Assembly (NCBI GenBank): GCA_027596195.1 | Contig: JADGJG010000223.1 | Location: forward strand, 1 to 30,029 | Origin: Podochytrium sp. JEL0797 | Taxonomy: Eukaryota; Chytridiomycota; Chytridiomycetes; Chytridiales; Chytriomycetaceae | Length of the DNA stretch: 30,029 bases | Reading direction: 5' to 3' | In this document: piece by piece, positions 19,801-29,724 of the stretch | Layout of the letters: every line of letters begins with the position of its first letter | How positions within the stretch are numbered: position 1 is the stretch's first letter | Position numbers and translations under genes: made by a program | The notes under the pieces: model-generated | The model's database searches: none | Seen by the model: the letters and a program-made list of their open reading frames with translations, nothing else | What the model was told of the DNA's origin: nothing

Positions 19801-22800
19801 CAGATACCGATTTGGAATCCCACCAATGATTATTCAAGGCGCCATGGGTGCCGGAGCTTCTGGTCTACTTTGCAAGGGGCTTCAAAAGTACCTAACTGCA
19901 GCCATTCCGTTGACTGTATCCGGAAGTGCGCTTCCAACGACTCCTGTGTCGATAGTCAGATTTATTGGCACCTCTCCCGAATCTTCAACAATCACAACGC
20001 TCTTGAGATCCATTTGCCGCCAAATCAAACGCGCCAACTTGGCAATCATTCATGAAATGCACGGCAACGAGATTAACAACAGCCCAGTTTTGGATCCTGA
20101 CTACGTTCCTTCAGATTACTCGAGTCTATGCCATTGTTTCATCGAGTGTCTGAAAACGGCCACATTCGATAGACCGATTTTCCTTTTACTTCTTGGCGTC
20201 GACAAGCTTTTGGCTGACGACATTGGCGCCAGTCTTTCCTGGTTGCCAATTGAGAACAACGTACCCAACGTCCATATTGGAATTTCTCTGTCTCAAGAAG
20301 GATTAAACATTGGAGATGCAATCAAAATGAGAGCCGACAAAGCACACGCTATTCTCGCACAAGCCAAACTCGAAGTATTTAACGAGCTCTCGTTCTCTTT
20401 GGATGTCGTCGATATTACCAGTTGCCACGTCGAGATAAATCGGTGGCTGCGGGTGGACGGCATCAGTTTGACTCAATCACAGAGGCGGAGCTTGCTGTTG
20501 GCGGCAGCCGTTTCAACCGCCGAGTATTCTAGCAACCCTTGGATTCTCAGGCAGCATTACCTTTTAGTCCGCAGGATGAAATCGTGGGAAGTCTATACTC
20601 CGGTCATCGCTGAAGACAACAGGACACCAGCAGAACAAGTTGTCGGAAGTTTCTTTGATATTGCCGAAAATCTGCACGGCAAGAACACAGTTGCACGCTT
20701 TGCACGACTAATTTCTTTAGTTCGAGATGGTCTCTCAGAGACCGCATTGGAAGACTTGCTCGGTTTGGATACGAATGTTCTTTCAGACTCCATCGCGAGC
20801 CAGATTGAATCCAGCTCAATTTCAAAACTTACTCCGTTGATTCCAATTCCACGCGTGTCTTCCATCGCCATTGTTTATTTATTGCACACCATGATAAGTG
20901 AATACGAGTTGGTAGTCCGTGGTCGTGGTTACGAGCGCGGGCCAAATTTGTTGAAATGGAATCACGACGTTGTGAGAGAGGTTGCCAGAACGCGGTATCT
21001 TACAGATCAACATGATGTTCAGTCAACAATGGAAGACATTGCGTCGTATTTCAACAACGACTGGACAGATCCAGAAATGAAAAGCAAAAATCCACAAGAA
21101 GCAGTTCATGTTTATTTGAAGTCGATTGGAGTGAACGGCGAGAACTGGAAAGGGAATCTGAAGCCCCACAAGCTTCTTCCACAGCACGTATGGCACACGG
21201 ACGACGGGAGTTACAATTTCCGTCGTTTGAGAGTTTTGCCTCGAGCTTTGGTTTGTTCTCAGCGATACCGCGAGTTGAGAAAATTGTTTGAAGACTTTTT
21301 GTTTGTTGAGGCGTGGCTTAAAACTTCCGTAAGTTTGATTGAAGTCGTAGTCGAAAACTGATGATATTTGCAATCCAGGGAGTGCCAACATTTCTGAAGG
21401 AGCTCATTCATCTGATCAAGGAAGGCCGTAAGCAGGCTCCGCAGATGCCTAGCGAGTGTGTTTTGGTTTTGAAGCACTGGATTCTGTTCTTCAGACATCG
21501 CGCTTTGTGGTTGCCTCAATTTGAATCAACGCGCCCTATGCAGCCAGATGGGCTTTTGCTTCAGGAAATTATTAATTTGCCTGCAAACATTGCTGCTTCG
21601 TTTGCCGATCCGATTCGAATCTTTTTGGAAGACAATGTCGACACAATGCTCTCAACTCGAAGCGGCAGATTAGAATACGAGACGGCTTGGAAGCCAGACA
21701 GTGACGCGAATGATCCTATTCCATTCCATCACGTAAATGTTCAATGCTGTGCAGTTTCCGTTGATGGGAAATTAATTGTCAGCGGAGCATCTGATGGGAC
21801 AGTGAAAATATGGCAGGTTTCGACAGGAGAGGAAGTGATTTGCTTCAGCCACGTCATTACAAATGACTCCAAGCCAACGCATCATGCTGGTAGTGAGGCT
21901 TCGAAGCTTTCACCGTCTCGGATTGGAATCACTTTTGTTTGCTTTTCGGGTGAACGGCAACCATTGCAGGTTATTTCCTGTGCCCACGACTTGGAACAAG
22001 AACCTAGTATTCGCCTGTGGTCTTTGAAAACCATGAACTCTCCAGCGAAATTGATGGCTGGTGGTCATGAGGTCGGGAGCTCCATTGTTAGGTGTGAGTA
22101 CCTCATGCCTGAAAACAGACGGCTCTTGTCTCTTGGAACAGATTTCAAAGTTGTGCTTTGGGAGGTTGCCAGGTGCAAAATTATTAGAGTGTTTGCAGTT
22201 GCAATGCAGGAGTTTGATTTCGGGTTGAACTCCGTCAATGGCATCTTGGCTAAGTCGGCAGCAAAAAATATGAATCGGAAACGTTTGCATCCTTCTGGAT
22301 ATCATCAGCTAGCCGCTGGAACGAGCGCAACGGGCCTTTTCGGTTTTGGTTCAACTACTTTGACCGTTACTGATTCTCGATGGAACGAGCTTCTGTCACG
22401 CGAGATAAACGTTGCCATTGACAAAGAACGGACCCTCAAATGGCACCGGATCACTTCGATAGCTTTCTCACCTGATAGCTCGATTGTATATGTTGCTTCA
22501 GCCGTATCTCCAGATGATATTCAAATGCTGATAGTTGAGCGTCAGATGATGGTGGAAAAGATTGTACAGACGGAAGAGACTACCCCACTTACAAGCTCAA
22601 CTTTGACAATCAAAAACATGGCAAAGAGGTCACGGTCTGTGATCGCCATGGCAGCTTCTGCACAATCTCTCAACAATACTTCTGTCAAAAGCGAAATTGA
22701 CATCAAGCGAGCTCGGCAGTCTGTTATTCGCGCGTGGAATGTGGAAACGGGCCATTTGAAACTACTTTTTTATGCGGAGGACTATGTCACGTCCCTCGCT

Positions 22801-24623
22801 GTCAGTTACAACGGATCATTTCTTTTGGCCGCGGGGATGAAGGGAACTATTGGCGGATATTGCACCACAAAGGGCTCTCTTGAGTTTGTCCGAGAAGGCC
22901 ATGCTACCGGCGTTTTGCAGCTTTCCAGCTTGCCAGCCATTTCGAAAAAGCGTAGAGACGACGAAGACTCTCTATATTTCAGTTATAGCGGTCACTTTAA
23001 CATGAGCATATCCAGAAGTTTGGCTTCTCTTTCTGGGACTTCATCGTCGCCAATCCAATTTGTTTCCCTTGGTCTCGACAACAAGGTCTTATTATGGACA
23101 ACCGACCATCAAACCCCGCCTCCAGGGCTGACACCTATCACACAATGTACATTCAATAAGAGCTCCGACCTGTTGATTTCACTTGGCGGGGCAACAATCG
23201 CTCCTCACGCTCGACCAGTCTCACTTGTGCGAGTTTGGGAGGTTGCTTCAGCCACATGCCGATGGAAATGCGAGCTTACTGCCGAAGTCACCTACGTATC
23301 GTTTATCCCTCACGAGGAGGGAAAGATTCTCATTGGCTGCAAAAGTGGGCTTGTGAGAATCTATCAAATGAAATCAAACGAGCTGCTCAAAGAGTTTTGG
23401 GCAGACGCGGAAGGTGCCTTGAGCGAGTCGACGTTAGGATATCCCATGGAATGGCCGTTCGCGGTAACAGGAGTATCAGTATTTTCTTATGCATTGCACC
23501 CGAATGGAAGATATCTGGCGGTCGCAGTTGGAGGGCAAGAGCGAGAAATCTCAAATGCCATGACGCTCGCTAACCCGAAAGAGGAATATGCTACAGAGAT
23601 TCAAAGCCGCAATTTAGGGAAACCAATCAGTCGAAGACGTTTCGTTGGAAAGGAAGAGCAAGAAAGGGTATCTGATAGAGTCTTGCGCGATATAGTTAAA
23701 GTCACATTTTGGGATATGGTTAGTTTCCTTCACCTCGTTTATAACCTTCCTTTGACCTCGCTATTTCTTTTCGAAATCAGGATGAAGGGAACAACATTTC
23801 GATTGCAAGCTCGTTCCACTTTCCGATATTCTTTGATTCTTCGGATCACTCTTCAGTGTTTGGGCCATACAATGTCAACACATCCATGACTCGCAAAAAC
23901 CCCTTCTTTATTCGATGGTCGCATGACGGAAAGAGTCTCTTTGCCACAGACGATTGTGAGATTCTGAAAGAGTGCGCTGTTGAAGTCAAAGAAAGTCGTG
24001 TCTACAACAGCATTCCTGAGCTCGCAAATTATTCCAAGAATTGCCGCCGATCGACAGTGGTAAATTCGACAGTGCAGAATGTGAAAGATGCTTCCGAATC
24101 GAACAAACTGGCCATCGATCAGCTTGCGTCAGCAGCAACGGCTTTCAGCTCGACAGTTCAGAGCTCCAAATACGAGCACACATGCTTTGCGTATCAGGAC
24201 GGAGTGGTTGGTTTGCGCACGGTTGATTTAGAACGAGGAGGGGAAGAATTGCGCTGGTTTCTCGGTCATAAAATGTTTGGGAAAGAAGGCGGAGATGTTG
24301 TCGGTTGTGGTTATATTCCAAACGTGGAGAGTCGTTCAACTACGAGTTCAGGTCAGAAGCAATCCAAACTGAATGGGGTTGTTGTCAGTGCGAGACGCGA
24401 TGGAACAGTTGTTGTACAGGTTTGTTGTTCATCGATGCCACCATTTGTCGTTAACCTGAATTTTTTCCAGGATGCTGCATCGCAGGAAATCTGTGCAGTG
24501 TTCCAAGCTGGCTGTCCGGTTACCTTCATGACCGTTGCTCCAGCATCGTTCAAAACCGGGTTTCTGCGTATGGCTTTGTGCAAAGCGGATGGATCTTTGG
24601 TTATAATTGCGTATTATCCGTGA
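16815..24623 (+). CDS. CFAP97-DUF4062-STAND-WD40 fusion protein (NWD1-like)
   Basis: Ten exons in continuous phase: 16815-17394, 17453-17637, 17692-18750, 18799-19073, 19120-19453, 19506-19558, 19612-21328, 21379-23718, 23781-24419 and 24471-24623, about 2444 residues. After a disordered N-terminus comes a CFAP97/Hemingway domain at about 137-291 (NRLLAKRW, YIDNTPP, KIERENHILLARM, EDENQILMQRV, LPHY, YLQRISRFP). A charged coiled coil follows, then a DUF4062-like domain at about 535-650 (SVGVLWSSEES, IMIRDLKWGVP, FICFMSHKLGQ). The STAND module has FIGTSPESSTITTLLRSIC, as in NWD proteins, but its Walker A (GAMGAGAS, about 902-909) lacks lysine. WD40-like repeats fill about 1520-2444 (GKLIVSGASDGTVKIWQV, LGLDNKVLLW). 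CFAP97 and DUF4062 share exon 3, so the fusion does not depend on splice guesses. A flagellum-linked scaffold is inferred. The last intron (51 nt) is in frame and stopless. Confidence 0.9.
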
Positions 24624-24758
24624 AATGAATTCAAAACGGTCCCTTTCTTTCTCTTTTCCTGCAATTTGTTGACAAAATGCCCAGTTGTGTTGCCCAGTTT
24701 GAACCTTTTTCGTATCACTGCCAGATTGTTTTCTTTTTTTTTTACAATCGTATCACAA

Positions 24759-25973
24759 ATGGCAGTTGACTGGACCATCATCTTCCCTGCCGTCCTCGGC
24801 GTTTGCATGACGTTTCAAGGCGCATGCACTGCGAAACTCGGCGGCGTCGTGGGACCGTCGTTGGCCACCTTGCAAGTCTTTATGCTCTCTGCTACTTGCT
24901 GCACCATCTTCTTCCTGATTGATTCCAAGGGAGGTCAGGTAATGATTGCCTTTCGCTTTCATTCCCGATTCTGGATGGTTTCCAAAATGTTCCTGTGCAC
25001 CAACCACCGCCGCCTTTCCATTACTCCATTAGGACGTTGATTACATTAGCGGACACGCTACTCCTTGGTACGGCTACCTCGGTGGTTTTGCGGGACCCAT
25101 CGTGGTCTTCTCGTACGCCATTTGCATCCCTGTCATGGGCGCGAGTCTGTTCTTTGTCATCAACGTTTCCCTCCAACTCGTCACGGCTCTCCTGCTGGAT
25201 AACTACGGTTGGGTCTCGATTCCAATGAATGCCGCAACTACCGAAAAGATTGTCGGAGTTTGCGTCGTGGTGGCGTCAGTTTTCATCATCGGATATGCCC
25301 CGAATCCAGCCCCGGCGCCAACGCCGTTGACCGAGAAGCCAGCTTTTGTTGTCGCTGATGCCTCTGCAGCTACTGCCAACCAGGACCAAGAAGCTGCAAA
25401 CCCTGTCGTCAAAATTGCCGATGATGGCGACAAACCCAAAGCCTCTTCAACAGTCTACCTGATCTGTCTTGTGTATTGCATTTTCTCTGGAATCGTCTGC
25501 AGCTTGCAGGCTGGGTTCAACACTGCTTTGGCCATTGGATACAAATCGTCCTCGTTTGCTTCGTTGCTCGCGGCTTCCACTGGTATCCCCATTTGTGCGA
25601 TTGTCTTTGCGTTTGAGCAGAACAAGTTGAAGATCAATCTCAAGGAAGCGATCAAAAGTGAGCATTTTGTACGCGTGTCCTGGTGAGTTTGGCCCTATTC
25701 TAAACCCGCGCTTCTCATGCAGAAAGCGAATGGTGGTGCTGGACCGGCGGTTTCGTTTCATTTGGATTCATCTTGACTCTGACTTATTTGCCGGATCGTA
25801 TTGGAGCTTCCACCGTCATTGGAACCCTTGTTTGTACTCAGGTCGTGTCCTCTCTCGTTGTGGATCACTTTGGTCTCATTGGTCTGAGTGTGAAAAAGGT
25901 TGGGTGGATCAAGTGTTTTGGCGCGCTTTTGTTGATTGCCGGTGTGGTTGTCATGTCTGTGTATGGAAGCTAG
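24759..25973 (+). CDS. YdcZ-type DMT superfamily membrane transporter, array member A
   Basis: Predicted multipass transporter of the YdcZ (DUF606) branch of the drug/metabolite transporter superfamily; the substrate is unknown. Exons are 24759-24938, 25033-25657 and 25723-25973 (TAG), giving 351 residues. It starts MAVDWTIIFPAVLG. Two homologous halves are joined by a Pro/Ala/Asp-rich linker at about residues 155-200: half 1 carries QGACTAKL, WYGYLGGFAGPIVVFSYA and LDNYGW; half 2 carries LQAGFNTALAIGYKSSSF, WWCWTGGFVSFGFILTL, VVDHFGLIGL and a final hydrophobic helix. Bacterial YdcZ proteins are about half this length, so this is an internal-duplication form. The 94-nt first intron interrupts GGQ-DVDY, a position where member B has none. 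The gene starts 135 bp after the CFAP97-NWD stop, with a T-rich tract near 24730-24742 before the start. Confidence 0.88.
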
Positions 25974-26121
25974 GCTTGTGGGGTGGAGTGCGAGCTTGGC
26001 ATGGGCTTGGCATGCGTGGCTTGGCGTTATCGGTGGCGTCAACAAGGGAAAAAAAAAAATTCGAATAGCATCACCGGTCGTCATTGGACTTCCTCAATGA
26101 ACGAAATTCTGAAATATTCAA
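25974..26121 (+). promoter_or_regulatory. Conserved spacer upstream of member B
   Basis: The spacer between A and B contains a poly(A) run and GGTCGTCATTGGACTTCCTC shortly before the B start. Nearly the same sequence occurs before B' at about 28394-28544. Similarity reflects duplication and does not by itself prove function; promoter activity is inferred from position. Confidence 0.4.
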
Positions 26122-27256
26122 ATGGCTGTCGACTGGACGATCATTTTCCCTATCGTTGTTGGCTGCCTCCTCACGATTCAGGGTGCTTGTGCTGCCAAGC
26201 TGAGTCGTCATGTCGGGCCGTCTTTCACGACACTATCCATCTTCATTGTGTCGACTATACTGTCGGTGATTTTCTTTCTGGGCATCTCGCATGGCGGCAA
26301 AGACGTTGATTATTCTGGAGGCAATCAAAACACGCCGTGGTTCGGATACATCGGCGGCTTCTGTGGACCGTTTGTGGTCTTCTCTTATGCGATATGCATC
26401 CCAGGTTCGGATAGATTGTGAATCATTTTCATATTCACTTATGCGAACATGCCTTCCCAGTCCTCGGTGCAAGCTTGTTCTTTGTCATCAACGTTTCGCT
26501 CCAACTCGTCACTGCGCTGATTCTCGACAACTACGGCTGGGTTGGTATTCCAAAGAGTGCCGCTACCACCGGTGCAATCGTTGGCATTTGCGTGGTTTTG
26601 GCTGGCGTTTTCGTCATTGGGTTCGCGCCCACTCCACCCTCCCGCGCCGCGACAGTGCCACCTCCTCCCACCGAATCAGACCACGACGAGGAGCATACTC
26701 CTCCGACTCCCATTGTCGAGAAACCCAAGATTGAGATTGATGAGGATTCTGTCGTCCAAGCTCGCAGTCCGAAATTTATATTTATCGCCTGCTTAATTTA
26801 CACATTTTTCTCGGGGATTGTGTGCACGCTGCAAGGTGGAATGAATACGGCTCTGGGAATTGGGTATGCGAGTTCGTCGTTTTCCTCCATGGTGGCAGCT
26901 TCGATTGGAATCCCGCCGTGTCTCATTGCGTTTGCGATTGAACGCAGCAGCTTGAAGGTTAATTTCAAAACTGCCATCAAGGGTGAGTGTGGCAATTTTT
27001 TCCCCGCCTCAATTTGAATTTATATTTAACCTCGCTTTTAGAGACCCGATGGTGGTGCTGGACTGGCGGAATCATCAGTTTTTGCTTCATTCTTACAATC
27101 ACATGTTTGCCTGATCGAATTGGAGCGGCAGCCATTGTTGGTATGATGGTTTGCACACAAATTCTATCTTCGTTGGTGGTGGACCATTTATTTTCTTGTC
27201 AATTCTTTTCTTTGCTTCTAATATACTCAGAATGTCCGATTTTTTATGATTGGTGA
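26122..27256 (+). CDS. YdcZ-type membrane transporter, array member B (short C-terminus)
   Basis: Paralogue of member A. Exons are 26122-26404, 26461-26982 and 27042-27256 (TGA), giving 339 residues. It starts MAVDWTIIFPIVVG and keeps QGACAAKL, WFGYIGGFCGPFVVFSYA, LILDNYGWVGIP, an acidic/proline linker with SDHDEEHTPPTP, then LQGGMNTALGIGYASSSF, WWCWTGGIISFCFILTI and VVDHL. After VVDH the match to A stops: the protein ends in a short Phe/Leu-rich run and FYDW, so the final conserved helix (ALLLIAGVVVMSVYG in A) is missing. Intron 1 is at CIP-VLG, unlike A; intron 2 follows AIK, as in A. No frame disruption is seen. Whether the shortened end is functional is uncertain. Confidence 0.85.
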
Positions 27257-27310
27257 TAAAATTGTTAAACTGGTGAAACGAGCATGTGCTCGTCGGACTC
27301 TGCTTAAAAC

Positions 27311-28393
27311 ATGGCCCTTGGTTGGACAATCATCTTCCCTGCCTTTGTCGGATGTGCGCTCACGTTCTTGGGCGCATGCACGGCCAAGTTGAGCAAGTTC
27401 CTCCGACCCTCGCTGGCTACCGGACACGCGATCACGTTCGCAGCTCTCTTCACGACCATCTTCTTCCTCATTGATTCCCAAGGCGGTGAAGATGTGGACT
27501 ACCAGGCCGGGAATCAAGACACTCCGTGGTATGCCTACATTGGCGGCTTGGCCAGTCCCTTCGTGGTGTTTGCCTACGCACTCTGCATTCCCGTCCTCGG
27601 TGCCAACCTCACGTTTGGATAACTACGGTTGGGTCTCGATTCCAATGAATGCCGCAACTACCGAAAAGATTGTCGGAGTTTGCGTCGTGGTGGCGTCAGT
27701 TTTCATCATCGGATATGCCCCGAATCCAGCCCCGGCGCCGAAGCCGTTGACGGAGAAGCCAGCTTTTGTTGTCGCTGATGCCCCTGCAGCTACTGCCAAC
27801 CAGGACCAAGAAGCTGCGCAACCTGTAGTCAAAATTGCCGACGATGGCGACAAACCCAAAGCCTCTTCAACAGTCTACCTGATCTGTCTTGTGTATTGCA
27901 TTTTCTCTGGAATCGTCTGCAGCTTGCAGGCTGGGTTCAACACTGCTTTGGCCATTGGATACAAATCGTCCTCGTTTGCTTCGTTGCTCGCGGCTTCCAC
28001 TGGTATCCCCATTTGTGCGATTGTCTTTGCGTTCGAGCAGAACAAGTTGAAGATCAATCTCAAGGAAGCGATCAAAAGTGAGTATTTTGTACGCGTGTCT
28101 GGGGGAGTTTGGGCTGATTCTGATATCTCGCTTCTCTTGCAGAGAGCGAATGGTGGTGCTGGACCGGAGGATTCGTTTCTTTTGGATTCATCTTGACCCT
28201 GACTTATCTCCCGGATCGTATTGGAGCTTCCACCGTCATTGGAACCCTTGTTTGCACGCAAGTTGTGTCATCTCTCGTGGTGGATCACTTTGGTCTCATT
28301 GGTCTGAGTGTGAAAAAGGTTGGGTGGATCAAGTGTTTTGGCGCAGTCTTGTTGATTGCCGGAGTGGTTGTCATGTCTGTTTATGGAAGCTAG
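27311..28393 (+). pseudogene. YdcZ array: member C head joined out of frame to member A' tail
   Basis: Bases 27311-27617 encode the first third of a distinct paralogue, C (MALGWTIIFPAFVGCALTFL, WYAYIGGLASPFVVFAYA, IPVLGANL), in one exon. At about 27617 the sequence switches to a near-copy of member A from its LDNYGW segment onward, but out of frame, so the C frame meets a TAA at 27618-27620. The A' part continues (27618-28077, intron 28078-28142, 28143-28393 TAG) with the same intron and the same ending VVVMSVYGS as A. The twelve or so residues that precede LDNYGW in A (FFVINVSLQLVT region) are missing. As written no full transporter is made. See the findings for assembly versus real deletion. 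Confidence 0.8.
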
Positions 28394-28544
28394 ACGTGTT
28401 GTAGAGGAGTGCGAGCGTGGCATGGGCTTGGCATCGGTGTGGCTTGGCGTTATGGGTGGCGCCAACAAGCGAAAAAAAAAAATTCGAATAGCATCACCGG
28501 TCGTCATTGGACTTCCTCAATGAACGAAATTCTGAAATATTCAA

Positions 28545-29662
28545 ATGGCTGTGGACTGGGCGATTATTTTCCCCATCGTTGTTGGTTGCCTCCTCACGAT
28601 TCAAGGAGCCTGTGCCGCCAAGTTGAGTCGCAGTGTCGGGCCGTCTTTCACGACACTCTCCCACCATACTGTCGGTGATCTTCTTTCTGGGCATCTCGCA
28701 TGGCGGCAAAGACGTTGATTATTCTGGTGGCAATCAAAACACGCCTTGGTTCGGATATACCGGCGGCTTCTGCGGACCGTTTGTGGTGTTTCTTATGCGA
28801 TATGCATCCCAGGTTCGGATACATTGTGAATCATTTTGATATTCCCTTATGCGACATGCATTCCCAGTCCTCGGGGCGAGCTTGTCCTTTGTCATCAACG
28901 TTTCGCTACAACTTGTCGCAGCGCTGATTCTCGACAACTACGGCTGGGTCGGTATTCCAAAGAGTGCCGCTACAACCGGTGCAATTGTTGGAATCTGCGT
29001 GGTTTTGGTTGGCGTTTTCGTCATTGGGTTCGCCCCCACTCCACCCTCCCGTGCTGCAACATCGCCACCCCCACCCACCGAATCAGAACACGACGAGGAG
29101 CATACTCCTCCGACTCCCATTGTCGAGAAGCCCAAGATTGAGATTGATGAGGATTCTGAGGTCCAAGCTCGCCGTCCGAAATTTGTATTTATCGCGTGCT
29201 TGATTTACACATTTTTCTCGGGGATTGTGCGCACGCTGCAAGGTGGGATGAATACGGCTCTGGGAGTTGGGTATGCGAGTTCGTCGTTTTCCTCCATGGT
29301 GGCAGCTTCGATTGGAATCCCGCCGTGTCTCATTGCGTTTGCGATTGAACGCAGCAGCTTGAAGGTTAATTTCAAAACTGCCATCAAAGGTGAGTGTGGC
29401 AAGTTTTCTCCGCCTCAATTTGAATTTTTATTTAACCTCGCTTTTAGAGACCCAATGGTGGTGCTGGACAGGCGGAATCATAAGTTTTTGCTTCATTCTA
29501 ACAATCACATATTTGCCTGATCGAATTGGAGCGGCAGCCATTGTTGGTATGATGGTTTGCACACAAATTCTATCTTCGTTGGTGGTGGACCATTTATTTT
29601 CTTGTCAATTCTTTTCTTTGCTTCTAATATACTCAGAATGTCCGATTTTTTATGATTGGTGA
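28545..29662 (+). pseudogene. YdcZ-type member B', two compensating frameshifts
   Basis: Near-identical copy of member B. It starts MAVDWAIIFPIVVG, but compared with B it lacks 14 bases near 28660-28667 and one base near 28790 in the TTTGTGGTGTTTCTT segment. The two together restore frame, but the roughly 120 bases between are read in the wrong frame and include TGA. After the second site the rest matches B: the intron before TCCTCGGGG at 28861, exon 2 to 29390, an intron, and a final exon to TGA at 29662 with the same FYDW ending. It is therefore a recent pseudogene, or an intact gene with sequence errors. Confidence 0.75.
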
Positions 29663-29724
29663 TAAAATTGTTAAACTGGTGAAACGAGAATGTGCTCGTC
29701 GGTTTCAACAACTCTGCTTAAAAC

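Larger units (their letters stand above)
24759..27617 (+). repeat. Tandem repeat unit 1 of the transporter array (A-B-C)
   Basis: The order A, B, C-head is repeated at 27618-30029 as A'-tail, B', C'-head. Matching points are offset by about 2414-2423 bases (A at 25201 to A' at 27621; B ATG 26122 to B' ATG 28545; C ATG 27311 to C' ATG 29725). Introns and spacers are duplicated as well, so copying was at the DNA level and recent. Confidence 0.85.

Noticed and set aside
21329..21378. Gene end at the TGA near 21361, splitting the NWD-like protein in two
   Set aside because: The stop lies inside a 50-nt GTAAGT...CCAG intron. Splicing joins LKTS to GVPTFLKEL in phase, leading into the WD40 part as expected for the family.
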